IMG/VR virus record: IMGVR_UViG_3300025892_000077
Location: 1-32,907 of that record
From: a virus
Reading direction: 5' to 3' (one strand)
DNA: 32,907 bases
Position numbers and translations under genes: made by a program
Notes under the pieces: generated by a model
The model's input: only the letters and a program-made list of their open reading frames with translations
The model's database searches: none
Told to the model about the DNA's origin: nothing
Shown: piece after piece, positions 12,723 to 20,073 of the stretch
Numbering within the stretch: the first letter of the stretch is position 1
Layout: each line of letters starts with the position of its first letter

Positions 12723-12881
12723 TTATTTTTTTATGTAATAGTTTTTAATTTCTAGTTTATGGTTTTGTTTTAGTAGTTCTATTCGTTCTTCAAGAGCTTG
12801 TATAATTTTCTCTTGTACTTTAATAGTTGACTTCAACAAAGTTATTCTACTTTCGTCTGGTATGCTTTCTAGTGTTTCCAT
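12723..12881 (-). CDS. Small coiled-coil protein between ERF and exonuclease (52 aa)
   Basis: This 52-aa, almost wholly helical protein (STIKVQEKIIQALEERIELL) starts METLESIPDES. The ATG at 12881 lies 2 bp after the ERF stop (12884), and its stop is 2 bp before the exonuclease ATG (12720). Such packing supports it as a gene. It might bridge the exonuclease and annealing protein, an inference from position alone. Confidence 0.65.
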   Translation of the reverse strand: METLESIPDESRITLLKSTIKVQEKIIQALEERIELLKQNHKLEIKNYYIKK

Positions 12882-12883
12882 AG

Positions 12884-13420
12884 TTATTTAGCTTTTAGTT
12901 TTTTACCCATTTCTGCTACTTTATTGTGCTGCTCTTTTGTTAAGGTAAAGTCTTTTATTATAGTTCTTAAATCTCCTATACTAGCTTTTAACATCATTCC
13001 TGAGAGGTTGCCATCTGTTATCTTTTCTTTTTGCTTAGGCTGTGGCGCTTCTGTATCTGCATCCTTTGTATCGTCTATTAAAAACAAACCATTAAGGGCG
13101 TACTTTCTAGCATAACTGGAGGAGCTTCCAAAAGACTGTGCTATATCCATTCCTTTCTTATTTGGGTTTATTCCTGCCTGTGCAGATACTGCTACCTCTT
13201 GGTCTTTCTCATTCTTTATAGTTGCTATTGCTTCTACAAATACTAAGCCTCCGACCTCTAGTATATTGTCTGAGATATACAAAGTGCATTTGTTCTTTTT
13301 TAAGAGTGGTTTAAGAGCCTCTAAGACATCTTCACAGTTTCTGTATTTATACTTACCAAAACTATTGTATTGGCTCTTAGGCGCTTTTAATTCGCTTTGA
13401 ATGTTTAGTAGTTCTTTCAT
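12884..13420 (-). CDS. erf: ERF-family single-strand annealing protein (178 aa)
   Basis: It has the ERF signature: YKYRNCEDVLEALKPLL (24-40), a beta core, then FGSSSSYARKYALNGLFLID (97-116). It is the phage annealing protein that pairs complementary single strands, used for repair, circularization or concatemer formation. The C-terminal tail (about 120-178) is lysine-rich. It is coupled upstream by ATGA to a 61-aa ORF and followed by the coiled-coil ORF and exonuclease, giving a Red-like pathway without integrase. Confidence 0.92.
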   Translation of the reverse strand: MKELLNIQSELKAPKSQYNSFGKYKYRNCEDVLEALKPLLKKNKCTLYISDNILEVGGLVFVEAIATIKNEKDQEVAVSAQAGINPNKKGMDIAQSFGSSSSYARKYALNGLFLIDDTKDADTEAPQPKQKEKITDGNLSGMMLKASIGDLRTIIKDFTLTKEQHNKVAEMGKKLKAK

Positions 13421-13602
13421 TTGTTTTCGTTTTTATGTTTGTTAATTAATTTCTGTTCTATTGCTTCCTGCTCTGTTGAGTGGTGTGAGATGTCTTTAAT
13501 TGTATAAGTTCCGTTATCCCAAAAGTCAGTAGTAAATACTTCATAAAGGTCTTTGTTTACTTTTTGCATCTCGCAAAGTGAATGGGTTAGTTTTCTTTTC
13601 AT
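13417..13602 (-). CDS. Small hypothetical protein (61 aa)
   Basis: This 61-aa hydrophilic protein (MKRKLTHSLCEMQKVNKDLY, ending KLINKHKNENK) has a short beta part in the middle (WDNGTYTIKDISHHS). It overlaps ERF by ATGA and the upstream ORF by TAATG. No domain recognized. Confidence 0.6.
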   Translation of the reverse strand: MKRKLTHSLCEMQKVNKDLYEVFTTDFWDNGTYTIKDISHHSTEQEAIEQKLINKHKNENK

Positions 13603-13781
13603 TAGTTAAATTTTATTTGTTTAGCCATTAATAAAGCTCCTACCAATATGTAAGAATACTCGTGTCCTTCTCTTTGATACTTTTCTTTGAAGGTTTTAAT
13701 CATTGCCTCAATAGATTCACATTGAGACTCTGTTTTAAGCGTTGCAATACTTTTGCAGATTTTATTGAATGATGTTTCCAT
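13602..13781 (-). CDS. Small hypothetical protein (59 aa)
   Basis: This 59-aa helical protein (METSFNKICKSIATLKTESQ, then EYSYILVGALLMAKQIKFN) has a mildly hydrophobic C-terminal segment. Its stop and the next ATG overlap as TAATG, and its ATG lies 13 bp after the upstream stop. The segment ILVGALLMA is too short for a confident membrane helix. Confidence 0.6.
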   Translation of the reverse strand: METSFNKICKSIATLKTESQCESIEAMIKTFKEKYQREGHEYSYILVGALLMAKQIKFN

Positions 13782-13794
13782 AGTGTTATAGTTT

Positions 13795-14070
13795 TTAGTT
13801 AAAGTAAATAATATAGCAATCTTCGTTATATATAAAATGATGATATTCTTGCTCTGTTTTCCTTTCTTGATTTAATTGGTGACTGCCTAAAACAGGTATT
13901 AAGTTATCTTGCTCAATAGCTCTAATAAAGCCATCTGAATAAATACAATCGCAAAAATCTATTTCATTGTTACATACTTCTGGCATTCCGTAATAATCAG
14001 CCAGTAAGTCAAATACTCCCTCAGTTTTGTTGCCTTGCATGAATCGTGTATTAATTTTTTGTATTTCCAT
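13795..14070 (-). CDS. First gene of the recombination/replication operon, unknown function (91 aa)
   Basis: This acidic 91-aa protein has several cysteines (NNEIDFCDCIYSDGF) and an N-terminal helix. The leader region contains a terminator-like hairpin, then a bipartite promoter-like element, so this gene likely opens the operon that runs to the SSB-like gene. No motif is recognizable; early-operon position leaves a host-takeover role open. Confidence 0.65.
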   Translation of the reverse strand: MEIQKINTRFMQGNKTEGVFDLLADYYGMPEVCNNEIDFCDCIYSDGFIRAIEQDNLIPVLGSHQLNQERKTEQEYHHFIYNEDCYIIYFN

Positions 14071-14085
14071 AGTTTAAAAGTTTTC

Positions 14086-14123
14086 AACAATATTAAATAT
14101 AAGTTTTGGAATAAAAAAATTTT
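14086..14123 (-). promoter_or_regulatory. Shared bipartite promoter-like element (copy 2)
   Basis: The minus strand reads AAAATTTTTTTATTC (14123-14109), 11 nt, TTTAATATTGTT (14097-14086). It matches the element at 7327-7364 with the same spacing. The ATG follows 15 nt later at 14070. Both copies stand at the head of operons in the DNA-metabolism half. Confidence 0.45.
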
Positions 14124-14148
14124 GCAGGTAGTTTTTTTAATTAGGCAC

Positions 14149-14181
14149 AAAAAAAAGAGCTAACAAATGAATGTTAACTCT
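14149..14181 (-). terminator. Rho-independent terminator or leader hairpin
   Basis: On the minus strand AGAGTTAACA pairs with TGTTAGCTCT (one mismatch) around a 6-nt loop, followed by eight T. It ends the lysis/phosphoesterase transcript. A -7 box lies just upstream (14219-14212), so a short RNA of roughly 60 nt could also start and stop here. Confidence 0.8.
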
Positions 14182-14211
14182 CTTTCCAAACTAAACTAAA
14201 CCACGAAAGGA

Positions 14212-14219
14212 CAAATATA
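14212..14219 (-). promoter_or_regulatory. -7 box TATATTTG before the 14.15-kb hairpin
   Basis: TATATTTG is preceded by AAAAGTAT and lies 11 bp after the stop of the 60-aa gene (14231). It matches TAnnTTTG. No -33 TTG is obvious. A transcript from here would meet the hairpin at 14181-14149 within about 30 nt. Confidence 0.35.
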
Positions 14220-14230
14220 ATACTTTTATT

Positions 14231-14413
14231 TTAGTTACTGTTTTTTATACTTATTTCTTTTGCACGTTCTATTATATAGTTATCAACTTCAATGTCTGCT
14301 TTAGTGTACATTCTAACCATCTCCTCAAAGCTGTACATTATATCGTGTGGGTCTGGAATAGGGAAGTAAGTACTATACTCTATTTCATTATCAGAAAGTT
14401 CTATCCTTGTCAT
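14231..14413 (-). CDS. Small acidic hypothetical protein (60 aa)
   Basis: This 60-aa acidic, Tyr/Met-rich protein (MTRIELSDNEIEYSTYFPIP) has a C-terminal helix. It is coupled to the phosphoesterase by ATGA and is the last gene before a strong terminator. No domain recognized. Confidence 0.6.
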   Translation of the reverse strand: MTRIELSDNEIEYSTYFPIPDPHDIMYSFEEMVRMYTKADIEVDNYIIERAKEISIKNSN

Positions 14414-15444
14414 TTAAAGTAATGTGTTAGTCGTGCTATTTGTCCATTCTCTTTGTGATGTATAAATCCTTCTATAGCTTGTTTAGATACATAACCGTTT
14501 CTATCGTGCCAACTATCCGCAGGACTTGGACTTCTCAAACTTTCTACAGTAACCCCTATGTAGTCCTTTGCGTTTTTATGATGAACATGATGTGTATATA
14601 CATATCTGTAGTCTGTTTCACTCCAGAGAATAGGTCTTTCTGTAGCCATTAATAAGGGTAGGTCTTGGTTCTTTGCTCCATCGCCATGAGTAGTGCCTAT
14701 TAAGTTCTTGTGGTATTTAAAGTATTTACGGTGTGCTATACTACAGTCGAAAGTTATATTTTTACAATGTCTGAAATGTGTTTTAATTACATCAGCTAAA
14801 AAGAACCCTGTCATGTAATCGTGGTTACTAGGGTTAAAAGTAAAGTGTACATCTGCAATCTGAATAAGCTGCTCTATAACCTCAACGTATAACCTCTTAG
14901 CATTTAAGAAATTCTCGTACCACATTCCATCTGTATCCTGCGGAGTTCCACTTGTAGTATTTCTTTTCGGTGTATCGGTGTGTAGTATGTCATTACCTGC
15001 AATAAAGTTTATCTTATCTATATTAAATCCGCTAGACTTATCTAAGATGCCTTGTACGCCCTCCTTTACTTGTCTAACTGCTATCTGTTGATTATACTCT
15101 TTGCCAGTTTCTAATATAGAACAAAGTTTACCTACATGAATGTCTGCAGGGTCTATTACTAATAAATGCCCATCCTTTGACTTGCTCCGTTTTATAGTAG
15201 GATACTTTGGCGAGTATTGTTCTAGCTCTTTAATTAAGTCCTCTGCAAACTTATTTTTTGCCTCAGTCTTAAAGTTTGGGTTTTTAAAGAATAGACTACT
15301 GTTGTCAGTCTTGAGCCATCCATGTTTTACGTCATCGGGATTAACTCCTGCTGCTATGCTTTCCTCTTTTATCCTTCTGTATTTTTGGATAAGGTCGAAC
15401 TCGTCTTGTTTTAATCTTAGTCGCTTAGTATTTCTGTGCTGCAT
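14410..15444 (-). CDS. Calcineurin-like metallophosphoesterase (344 aa)
   Basis: The dimetal phosphoesterase motifs appear in order: DPADIHVGK (D-x-H), GNDILH (GD/GN), NPSNHD (the GNH[D/E] motif), GTTHGDG (H), and YTHHVHHK (GHxH-like). The N-terminal 90 aa are helical and lysine-rich. The family includes Mre11/SbcD-type nucleases, lambda phosphatase and phage enzymes; substrate is not readable. Its place between lysis genes and recombination genes, with its own promoter-like box, suggests a DNA-processing role rather than lysis. Confidence 0.85.
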   Translation of the reverse strand: MQHRNTKRLRLKQDEFDLIQKYRRIKEESIAAGVNPDDVKHGWLKTDNSSLFFKNPNFKTEAKNKFAEDLIKELEQYSPKYPTIKRSKSKDGHLLVIDPADIHVGKLCSILETGKEYNQQIAVRQVKEGVQGILDKSSGFNIDKINFIAGNDILHTDTPKRNTTSGTPQDTDGMWYENFLNAKRLYVEVIEQLIQIADVHFTFNPSNHDYMTGFFLADVIKTHFRHCKNITFDCSIAHRKYFKYHKNLIGTTHGDGAKNQDLPLLMATERPILWSETDYRYVYTHHVHHKNAKDYIGVTVESLRSPSPADSWHDRNGYVSKQAIEGFIHHKENGQIARLTHYFK

Positions 15445-15459
15445 AGTTTTAAATTTGCG

Positions 15460-15467
15460 TAAATATA
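15460..15467 (-). promoter_or_regulatory. -7-like box TATATTTA before the phosphoesterase gene
   Basis: TATATTTA sits in a 30-bp gap and in the context AAAATTTAGTATATTT, which is also found before the SSB-like gene. The ATG is 15 nt downstream. The last base differs from TAnnTTTG. Confidence 0.35.
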
Positions 15468-15474
15468 CTAAATT

Positions 15475-15900
15475 TTAAGCTACATAATTTCTTCTAAGAA
15501 TCACAAAGAACAAAGCAGCTAGTAGTACAATTAGAATAATGTTGAATCGGTTATCCTTTTCAATTACTTTAATCTTATCTACTGGAACTAATACCTCTCT
15601 AATTATAGTGTCTCCTTTACATTCTACCTCGTGGTAAATTTCTTGTCTTAGAGTGTCATAAAAGTACCTTAGAAAGACTTTCTCGTTGTTTACTACAATA
15701 GTGCTATCGTGTCTTATTATCGTGCTTGTAGTGTCGTGTATGTAGTTCTCTACTATTACGGTGTCTACTACCTTTATAGTGTCTTTAATAACTAGCCCAT
15801 GTTTATAGGCGTAGTTCTCTGCTCTCTTTACTTTTCTATTAAGTCTGTTCTGAGGGTTGCAGGAAGTTAAAAATATAAGTATAAGGAGTAAGCCTTTCAC
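15475..15900 (-). CDS. Probable unimolecular spanin (lipoprotein with C-terminal TM, 141 aa)
   Basis: The N-terminal lipoprotein signal is MKGLLLILIFLTSC with lipobox LTSC (Cys14). A periplasmic middle of about 100 aa is rich in beta-type segments (IKVVDTVIVENYIHDTTST). A C-terminal transmembrane helix lies at about 118-136 (IILIVLLAALFFVIL) with a short basic end. Outer-membrane lipid anchor plus inner-membrane helix is the topology of u-spanins such as T1 gp11 (134 aa), which fuse the two membranes at the end of lysis. The start is GTG, supported by GTGA overlap with the preceding small TM gene. It closes the lysis cassette. Confidence 0.8.
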   Translation of the reverse strand: MKGLLLILIFLTSCNPQNRLNRKVKRAENYAYKHGLVIKDTIKVVDTVIVENYIHDTTSTIIRHDSTIVVNNEKVFLRYFYDTLRQEIYHEVECKGDTIIREVLVPVDKIKVIEKDNRFNIILIVLLAALFFVILRRNYVA

Positions 15901-16076
15901 TTTTTAGTAAGACCTATTAAACTATCTTTAGCTCTAAGTAGTAATACTCCTAAAGCAGCTACAGCTCCTGCTTCTGTTTCTGTATGGCTTTTACTTATGT
16001 ATAGAGATACTGCTATACTTAGAATAGTTAAACCCATTAAAGTTGTTACTATTCCATCTTTGAATAATCGTTTCAT
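15897..16076 (-). CDS. Small membrane protein, holin-like (59 aa)
   Basis: MKRLFKDGIVTTLMGLTILS begins a basic N-terminus and a transmembrane helix (about 8-28). A second hydrophobic stretch follows (AGAVAALGVLLLRA, about 37-50), ending AKDSLIGLTKK. Two short hydrophobic segments and placement between endolysin and spanin suggest a holin or holin partner. It overlaps the spanin start as GTGA and lies 9 bp after the endolysin stop. Confidence 0.7.
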   Translation of the reverse strand: MKRLFKDGIVTTLMGLTILSIAVSLYISKSHTETEAGAVAALGVLLLRAKDSLIGLTKK

Positions 16077-16085
16077 AATTTTGTT

Positions 16086-16520
16086 TTAGTCTATTTGAAA
16101 ATGCGCTCCGTCTTTCTTCCAAAGGTCATAACCCCAGTTAAGGATAATGCCATAGTCGGAAGCTGTTTTTATTAAATGTCTAGCGATAGGCTCTAGGTAT
16201 TTCATATCCCACGATGCTTGTTTATCTACATAAGCGTAGATGTCGAATGCGTTGCCAGTCATGTGCATACTTTTAAGAGTCCAAGTTATTCGGCTTTTGT
16301 CAGGTCTACCCTCTATACCTACAATACCCTTTTCGATTAGTTGCTCAGTTGTACGACCTCTAGCATAAAGCTCCTCTTGTCTGCGAAAGGTTCTGAATCC
16401 TCCATCTCGAGGTATACCAAAATCATAAGGCGAGTGCTTAATTCCCTCCTCTAATATCTTTATTAGAATAGGCGAAACATATTCTAACCTGTCTAAACTT
16501 CTATTGCTAAATCTATACAT
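16086..16520 (-). CDS. Endolysin, M15-type peptidase (144 aa)
   Basis: The zinc peptidase of the VanY/L-alanyl-D-glutamate endopeptidase group shows GGFRTFRRQEELYARGRT (about 40-57), SMHMTGNAFDI with H86 and D93, and DGAHFQID with H140. These are the three zinc ligands of the M15 fold. It cuts the peptide stem of peptidoglycan. There is no signal peptide, so a holin must release it. The upstream TM/coiled-coil gene overlaps it by 8 bases and the small holin-like gene follows. Confidence 0.93.
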   Translation of the reverse strand: MYRFSNRSLDRLEYVSPILIKILEEGIKHSPYDFGIPRDGGFRTFRRQEELYARGRTTEQLIEKGIVGIEGRPDKSRITWTLKSMHMTGNAFDIYAYVDKQASWDMKYLEPIARHLIKTASDYGIILNWGYDLWKKDGAHFQID

Positions 16521-16833
16521 TGTTTTTTATTAAAATGTCTAACTTTCCGTTAATAGTAGAGATACCTATTTTAACTTCGCTTAGTTCTTTGTTAATAGTG
16601 TCTAGCTCTGTTTTGTTTTTCTCCTCGCTTTTCTCCATTCGGGTATGCATACCTGAGAACTTTTTAAACATTATAGATTCGTTTTTTTGTATATCTTTTT
16701 GCATCTGTCTTATTTTATCCTCTTGGCTTCTGTCTGACATTACCATCTTCCAGTAAAAGCCTAAAGCACTTCCTACACCAACTACAATGTATATAACATC
16801 TTTTAAAATAAAAGTCGCCTCCATTCCCTCCAT
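16513..16833 (-). CDS. N-terminal TM plus coiled-coil protein, lysis-associated (106 aa)
   Basis: The membrane helix at about 11-30 (DVIYIVVGVGSALGFYWKMV) is followed by a long charged coiled coil (about 33-100: DKIRQMQKDIQKNESIMFKK and a second heptad stretch). Small one-TM coiled-coil proteins next to endolysins often act as holins or holin accessories (BhlA/XhlA-like idea), though XhlA has its TM at the other end. It overlaps the endolysin by 8 bases. A second ATG at codon 4 could be the true start. Confidence 0.7.
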   Translation of the reverse strand: MEGMEATFILKDVIYIVVGVGSALGFYWKMVMSDRSQEDKIRQMQKDIQKNESIMFKKFSGMHTRMEKSEEKNKTELDTINKELSEVKIGISTINGKLDILIKNNV

Positions 16834-16845
16834 TCTCTGCCTTGT

Positions 16846-17100
16846 TTAAATTTCTATTGGTTCACTCCATTTGTCTGTAGCCATTAATTCCAAAATTGCG
16901 TGATGGTCGTATGTTCCTATTGGAACAACCGAACCATCAGTTATAAAAGTTGGTGTATATCCATCTTCCCATTTAATGACAAACTGCGTGTCATCTAATG
17001 ACTTTCTAATAGTAGATGCTGAACTTTGCGCTACTTGTGTAAAATCAATTAGTGAAATATCTATTAAGTTAATTACAGCGTATGTTTTATTGTTGTGCAT
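16846..17100 (-). CDS. Hypothetical protein next to the LamG gene (84 aa)
   Basis: This 84-aa soluble protein has IDFTQVAQSSASTIRKSLDD followed by TQFVIKWEDGYTPTFI and a C-terminal TYDHHAILELMATDKWSEP. I have the impression of a recurring small protein in flavobacterial phages near tail-fibre genes, with the same S/T-R-x-SLD-x-T and KW blocks, but no function is known to me. It sits 10 bp after the LamG gene and 12 bp before the lysis genes. Confidence 0.7.
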   Translation of the reverse strand: MHNNKTYAVINLIDISLIDFTQVAQSSASTIRKSLDDTQFVIKWEDGYTPTFITDGSVVPIGTYDHHAILELMATDKWSEPIEI

Positions 17101-17110
17101 TTTTATATTT

Positions 17111-18562
17111 TTAAGGTGTGTCTGTTACTCTATCTACTTCGTCCATATTAATACTTACCGCATTGTTCTCTGAACTTGGTGCAGTTCCTACTCTATCTTC
17201 TATTGTCATTGCATTAGATGTACCATCGTTAGTTCCTACTGCATCTGGTACTGTCCAAACTCCTCCGCTAAAAGTAGCTTCTTCGCCCATTTTATACCAA
17301 GCTACTGGAGGAGTTGGTAAAAGGCTTAGGTCTGTTGGTTGACCGCTACCATCCCATAAATCACCAATAGGAATAACAGAATCAAAAATTGCTACTTCGT
17401 CAATATTTCCATTGAATAAATAACTCGGCAATGATGTTGGTTCTGAAAAACATCCGATAGTTAAAGTGCCACTCCCATAACTTAAAACAGATGTGCCAGC
17501 CGAAGGACTACCAACCGCAATCCCGTCAACGTACAAGATAACTTCACTACCATCATAAGTACCTACTAAATGATGCCAGTTATTATCTAACACCACCCCA
17601 CTCGTTGCACTTGTAACTGTTCCGGTTGTGTTTGTTTTTATTGCGAATACTATTTTATTTGTTGCAGTAGTTACGTAAAAACCGTATGCATCAGCTCCTC
17701 CCGTTGGTCCGTCTTGACTTATTATCCTAGTGAAAGCAGAGTTAGCAGAGCCTTTTATCCAACAACTCACCGTTATAATGTTTGGTTTTAATGCCGCACT
17801 ATTTCCGCAATCAACATAATCATCCATCCCATCAAACTCAAAACTATAATTTGAAACTTTGTCTTTGTTCTCATTATTAGGTATAAGCCATTGTGGAGAC
17901 TTGTAAGAACCGTTATCTCCGTTTCTATACCAAGCTATTGGATTAAGACTTGTAAGATTTTCAGTTGGTGCAGTTGATAGTGTTACTATTTCTGATGGAG
18001 TTACTACCCTATCAAAAATACTTACTTCATCTATGTTGCCTTCTAACCCCCAAAAATTAAAACCAGTACTTGCACCTAACCACATTGTTTGAATAAGCAT
18101 TGTACCCGTTTGAGTTGGAACAGTTCCCGTAAAAGTTAAACTAATTGGATTACCGTTAATATACAATTTTAATCTGTCTGCATTAGTTGCACCGCTACCA
18201 TCAAAAACCACAAGTGCATTGTACCAAGTGTCAGCAGAAACAAGACCAGTAGCACTTAACCCATAAGCAGTAGAGGTTCTATTATTATAAACAATAAATG
18301 AACCGTCTGAAATTAACAACAACTGTAAGTAACCATCAGCTCCATCATCCCAAGAGTATATCACTTGATATAAATTGTTGAAAGGTGTTTTGAACCAACT
18401 AGAAATAGAGTACTCTGTTGCATTTTGTAAATGTGATATGCTACCAAGCTCTATGTAATCATCAATCCCATCAAAAAGTAGGCTCTTAGTATTAGCGAAA
18501 GGTGCGCCTCCTCCTGCGCCTAATACTAGACCGCTGTTATATCTATATCCGTATCCGTACAT
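17111..18562 (-). CDS. Double LamG/concanavalin-like adhesin, putative receptor-binding protein (483 aa)
   Basis: Two LamG-type jelly-roll domains lie at about 27-190 and 240-392. Each opens with the same block (LLFDGIDDYIELG and FEFDGMDDYVDCG) and ends with GNIDEVxIFD. Each is followed by a linker of the form PxAWYxxGD/E then W-x-x-P (about 208-238 and 419-440). The repeat structure points to internal duplication. These domains bind carbohydrate, so it may be a tail fibre or capsid surface adhesin. It sits downstream of the head-tail connector genes and upstream of lysis, a usual place for host-range genes. The N-terminal Tyr/Gly-rich 20 aa may be the anchor. Confidence 0.85.
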   Translation of the reverse strand: MYGYGYRYNSGLVLGAGGGAPFANTKSLLFDGIDDYIELGSISHLQNATEYSISSWFKTPFNNLYQVIYSWDDGADGYLQLLLISDGSFIVYNNRTSTAYGLSATGLVSADTWYNALVVFDGSGATNADRLKLYINGNPISLTFTGTVPTQTGTMLIQTMWLGASTGFNFWGLEGNIDEVSIFDRVVTPSEIVTLSTAPTENLTSLNPIAWYRNGDNGSYKSPQWLIPNNENKDKVSNYSFEFDGMDDYVDCGNSAALKPNIITVSCWIKGSANSAFTRIISQDGPTGGADAYGFYVTTATNKIVFAIKTNTTGTVTSATSGVVLDNNWHHLVGTYDGSEVILYVDGIAVGSPSAGTSVLSYGSGTLTIGCFSEPTSLPSYLFNGNIDEVAIFDSVIPIGDLWDGSGQPTDLSLLPTPPVAWYKMGEEATFSGGVWTVPDAVGTNDGTSNAMTIEDRVGTAPSSENNAVSINMDEVDRVTDTP

Positions 18563-18566
18563 ACGA

Positions 18567-18839
18567 CTACTTTAAGATAGCTACTACTGAGCCACTAGTT
18601 AAAGTTATAGCGCTAAAGTAATCGCCTTTCTGTGGTGTTATTAATACTCCATTCTTTACTCCTGTAGCAGGTGTAGTAAAATAGTCAGCTAGTACATTTG
18701 TAGCTGCTCCGTTTACTTTGATGCTTGATATTACTGTATCTTCTGAAATATAGTAACTGTCTGCATTTAATACTTTCTCTGCTGTGTCGTTAATAATTAC
18801 TACGCCATTTATAGCGATTAGTTCTCCTGAGTTTGTCAT
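18567..18839 (-). CDS. Small beta-rich structural-type protein (90 aa)
   Basis: This 90-aa beta-rich protein starts MTNSGELIAINGVVIINDTA, with alternating Val/Ile and Gly/Thr and no charged helices, and ends ITLTSGSVVAILK. It looks like a small capsid or tail decoration domain. It lies 4 bp before the LamG gene and 12 bp after the 150-aa gene. No family assigned. Confidence 0.65.
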   Translation of the reverse strand: MTNSGELIAINGVVIINDTAEKVLNADSYYISEDTVISSIKVNGAATNVLADYFTTPATGVKNGVLITPQKGDYFSAITLTSGSVVAILK

Positions 18840-18851
18840 TTTATTTATTTA

Positions 18852-19304
18852 TTAATTTTGTGGTATTTGGCACTCGTTATATTCTAAAGGTTGTTTAAGT
18901 TGCATACTCATAGTCCAACCTGTTAAGGTATCGTCGAATCGTTCTGTAAAACTGCTTATACTTCCAGTCTTTTCTATCTTTACAAACTTCCAGTTATCTG
19001 TATATAGCTTTTCAAAATATGCAATAGTATCTAATAAGATTAATAGTGTATCGCTTTTAACTTCTGTTTCTACCGTTCCCTCGTTAGCTTTGTCCATTAC
19101 TAGTATGTTAAAACCGTTTGTAATAAAGCCATCTCCAATACTTGCAGGACTATCTTGTAAAAACAACATTGGATAATTTAATTCTGCTAAAGACTCTTTC
19201 TGGACAATTTCCCAGAGGTCTCCTGATTTGAATTCATTTATCTGTCTGTGAGCTGTTGCGAAGTCCTCGAATTGTTTTATTATTTGGTTGTAGGTTATTT
19301 TCAT
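18852..19304 (-). CDS. Putative tail terminator/completion protein (150 aa)
   Basis: The N-terminal helix (MKITYNQIIKQFEDFATAHR) leads to a mixed alpha/beta body containing ELNYPMLFLQ and a C-terminal beta part. Following the portal and connector, a protein of this size is usually a head-tail stopper or tail terminator. Family motifs are weak, so position is the main support. A 66-bp gap separates it from the connector gene. Confidence 0.6.
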   Translation of the reverse strand: MKITYNQIIKQFEDFATAHRQINEFKSGDLWEIVQKESLAELNYPMLFLQDSPASIGDGFITNGFNILVMDKANEGTVETEVKSDTLLILLDTIAYFEKLYTDNWKFVKIEKTGSISSFTERFDDTLTGWTMSMQLKQPLEYNECQIPQN

Positions 19305-19370
19305 TTCTAAACTTTCTTAGCTTCTTATCAACTATACTAAACTTTTTTACTTTATTCTTTGCCATATATC

Positions 19371-19925
19371 TTAATCGCAGCAGTCTCTTAAATAATCAAA
19401 TCCTCCTCTGCTCTTTTCATTACCTAAAAACAACCCACCAGTAAAAGCAGAGTTACTAGGAAATATGTCATCGCTATCTGAGTTACTTGTATATAAAGGA
19501 AATAATGTATGGTTAGCAATAAGATAACGTACTATGTCCTCTGCAAACATCTCCGCTTTATCTCTCCATCTATTCAATAAATGGTTAAGGTCATCGAAAG
19601 AGGTAGCTTGGCTATTCTCTGAGGTCTGCTGTACTACTCCCTTGTTTCTGTACTTGTATGCTAGTATTGGTGTCATCTCAAATACTAAGTATTTTAATAA
19701 GCAAGGTGCTATATAAGTATTAACTAATATTAAGTCATTTCCTGCTAGTGTTCCTGCTGCTGCTTTAGTTACAATGTCGTCGAATAAATCAGTACCTAGA
19801 ATCGGTTTAATGTATTCTCTTTGAGCAGTCCAGAGCGCATCCACCATGAGCCTTTCGTCTACATTGTCATCTAGGATACTATTAGACTTTATGTAGTCCA
19901 TGTCTATTAATAAAGTTCTAGCCAT
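19371..19925 (-). CDS. Head-tail connector/adaptor protein (DUF6712-like, 184 aa)
   Basis: It begins MARTLLIDMDYIKSNSILDD and is helical, with ALWTAQREYIKPILGTDLFD, a pattern shared with the Bacteroidetes-phage DUF6712 connectors that dock under the portal. The middle is helical (RWRDKAEMFAEDIVRYLIAN) and the end is Ser/Gly-rich with two cysteines. It follows the portal, separated only by a 51-aa ORF, as adaptor proteins normally do. Confidence 0.75.
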   Translation of the reverse strand: MARTLLIDMDYIKSNSILDDNVDERLMVDALWTAQREYIKPILGTDLFDDIVTKAAAGTLAGNDLILVNTYIAPCLLKYLVFEMTPILAYKYRNKGVVQQTSENSQATSFDDLNHLLNRWRDKAEMFAEDIVRYLIANHTLFPLYTSNSDSDDIFPSNSAFTGGLFLGNEKSRGGFDYLRDCCD

Positions 19926-20073
19926 TGTTTTTCTCTTTTACTTCCCTTCTTATTGCTTTTGCTCTTTTACTGTGTGGTCGCATTATAATAAATTCTATAT
20001 CTTCTTTTAATTCGTCAGCTACTTTAACCGCTAAGTCCTTTTTAAATTTTAACCTTTGGTAACTACTAAGCAT
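19918..20073 (-). CDS. 51-residue basic protein between portal and connector
   Basis: This 51-aa strongly basic protein (RLKFKKDLAVKVADELKEDI, then RPHSKRAKAIRREVKEKNNG) is helical. Its ATG overlaps the portal stop by 8 bases, and its stop overlaps the connector ATG by 8 bases. No family recognized. High charge would allow DNA or capsid-interior binding. Confidence 0.6.
   Translation of the reverse strand: MLSSYQRLKFKKDLAVKVADELKEDIEFIIMRPHSKRAKAIRREVKEKNNG

Noticed and set aside
19234-19365. 43-codon minus-strand ORF (MAKNKVKKFSIVDKKL…) between connector and 150-aa gene
   Set aside because: It overlaps the 150-aa gene by about 70 bases in another frame, has no start/stop coupling, and shows no family pattern.
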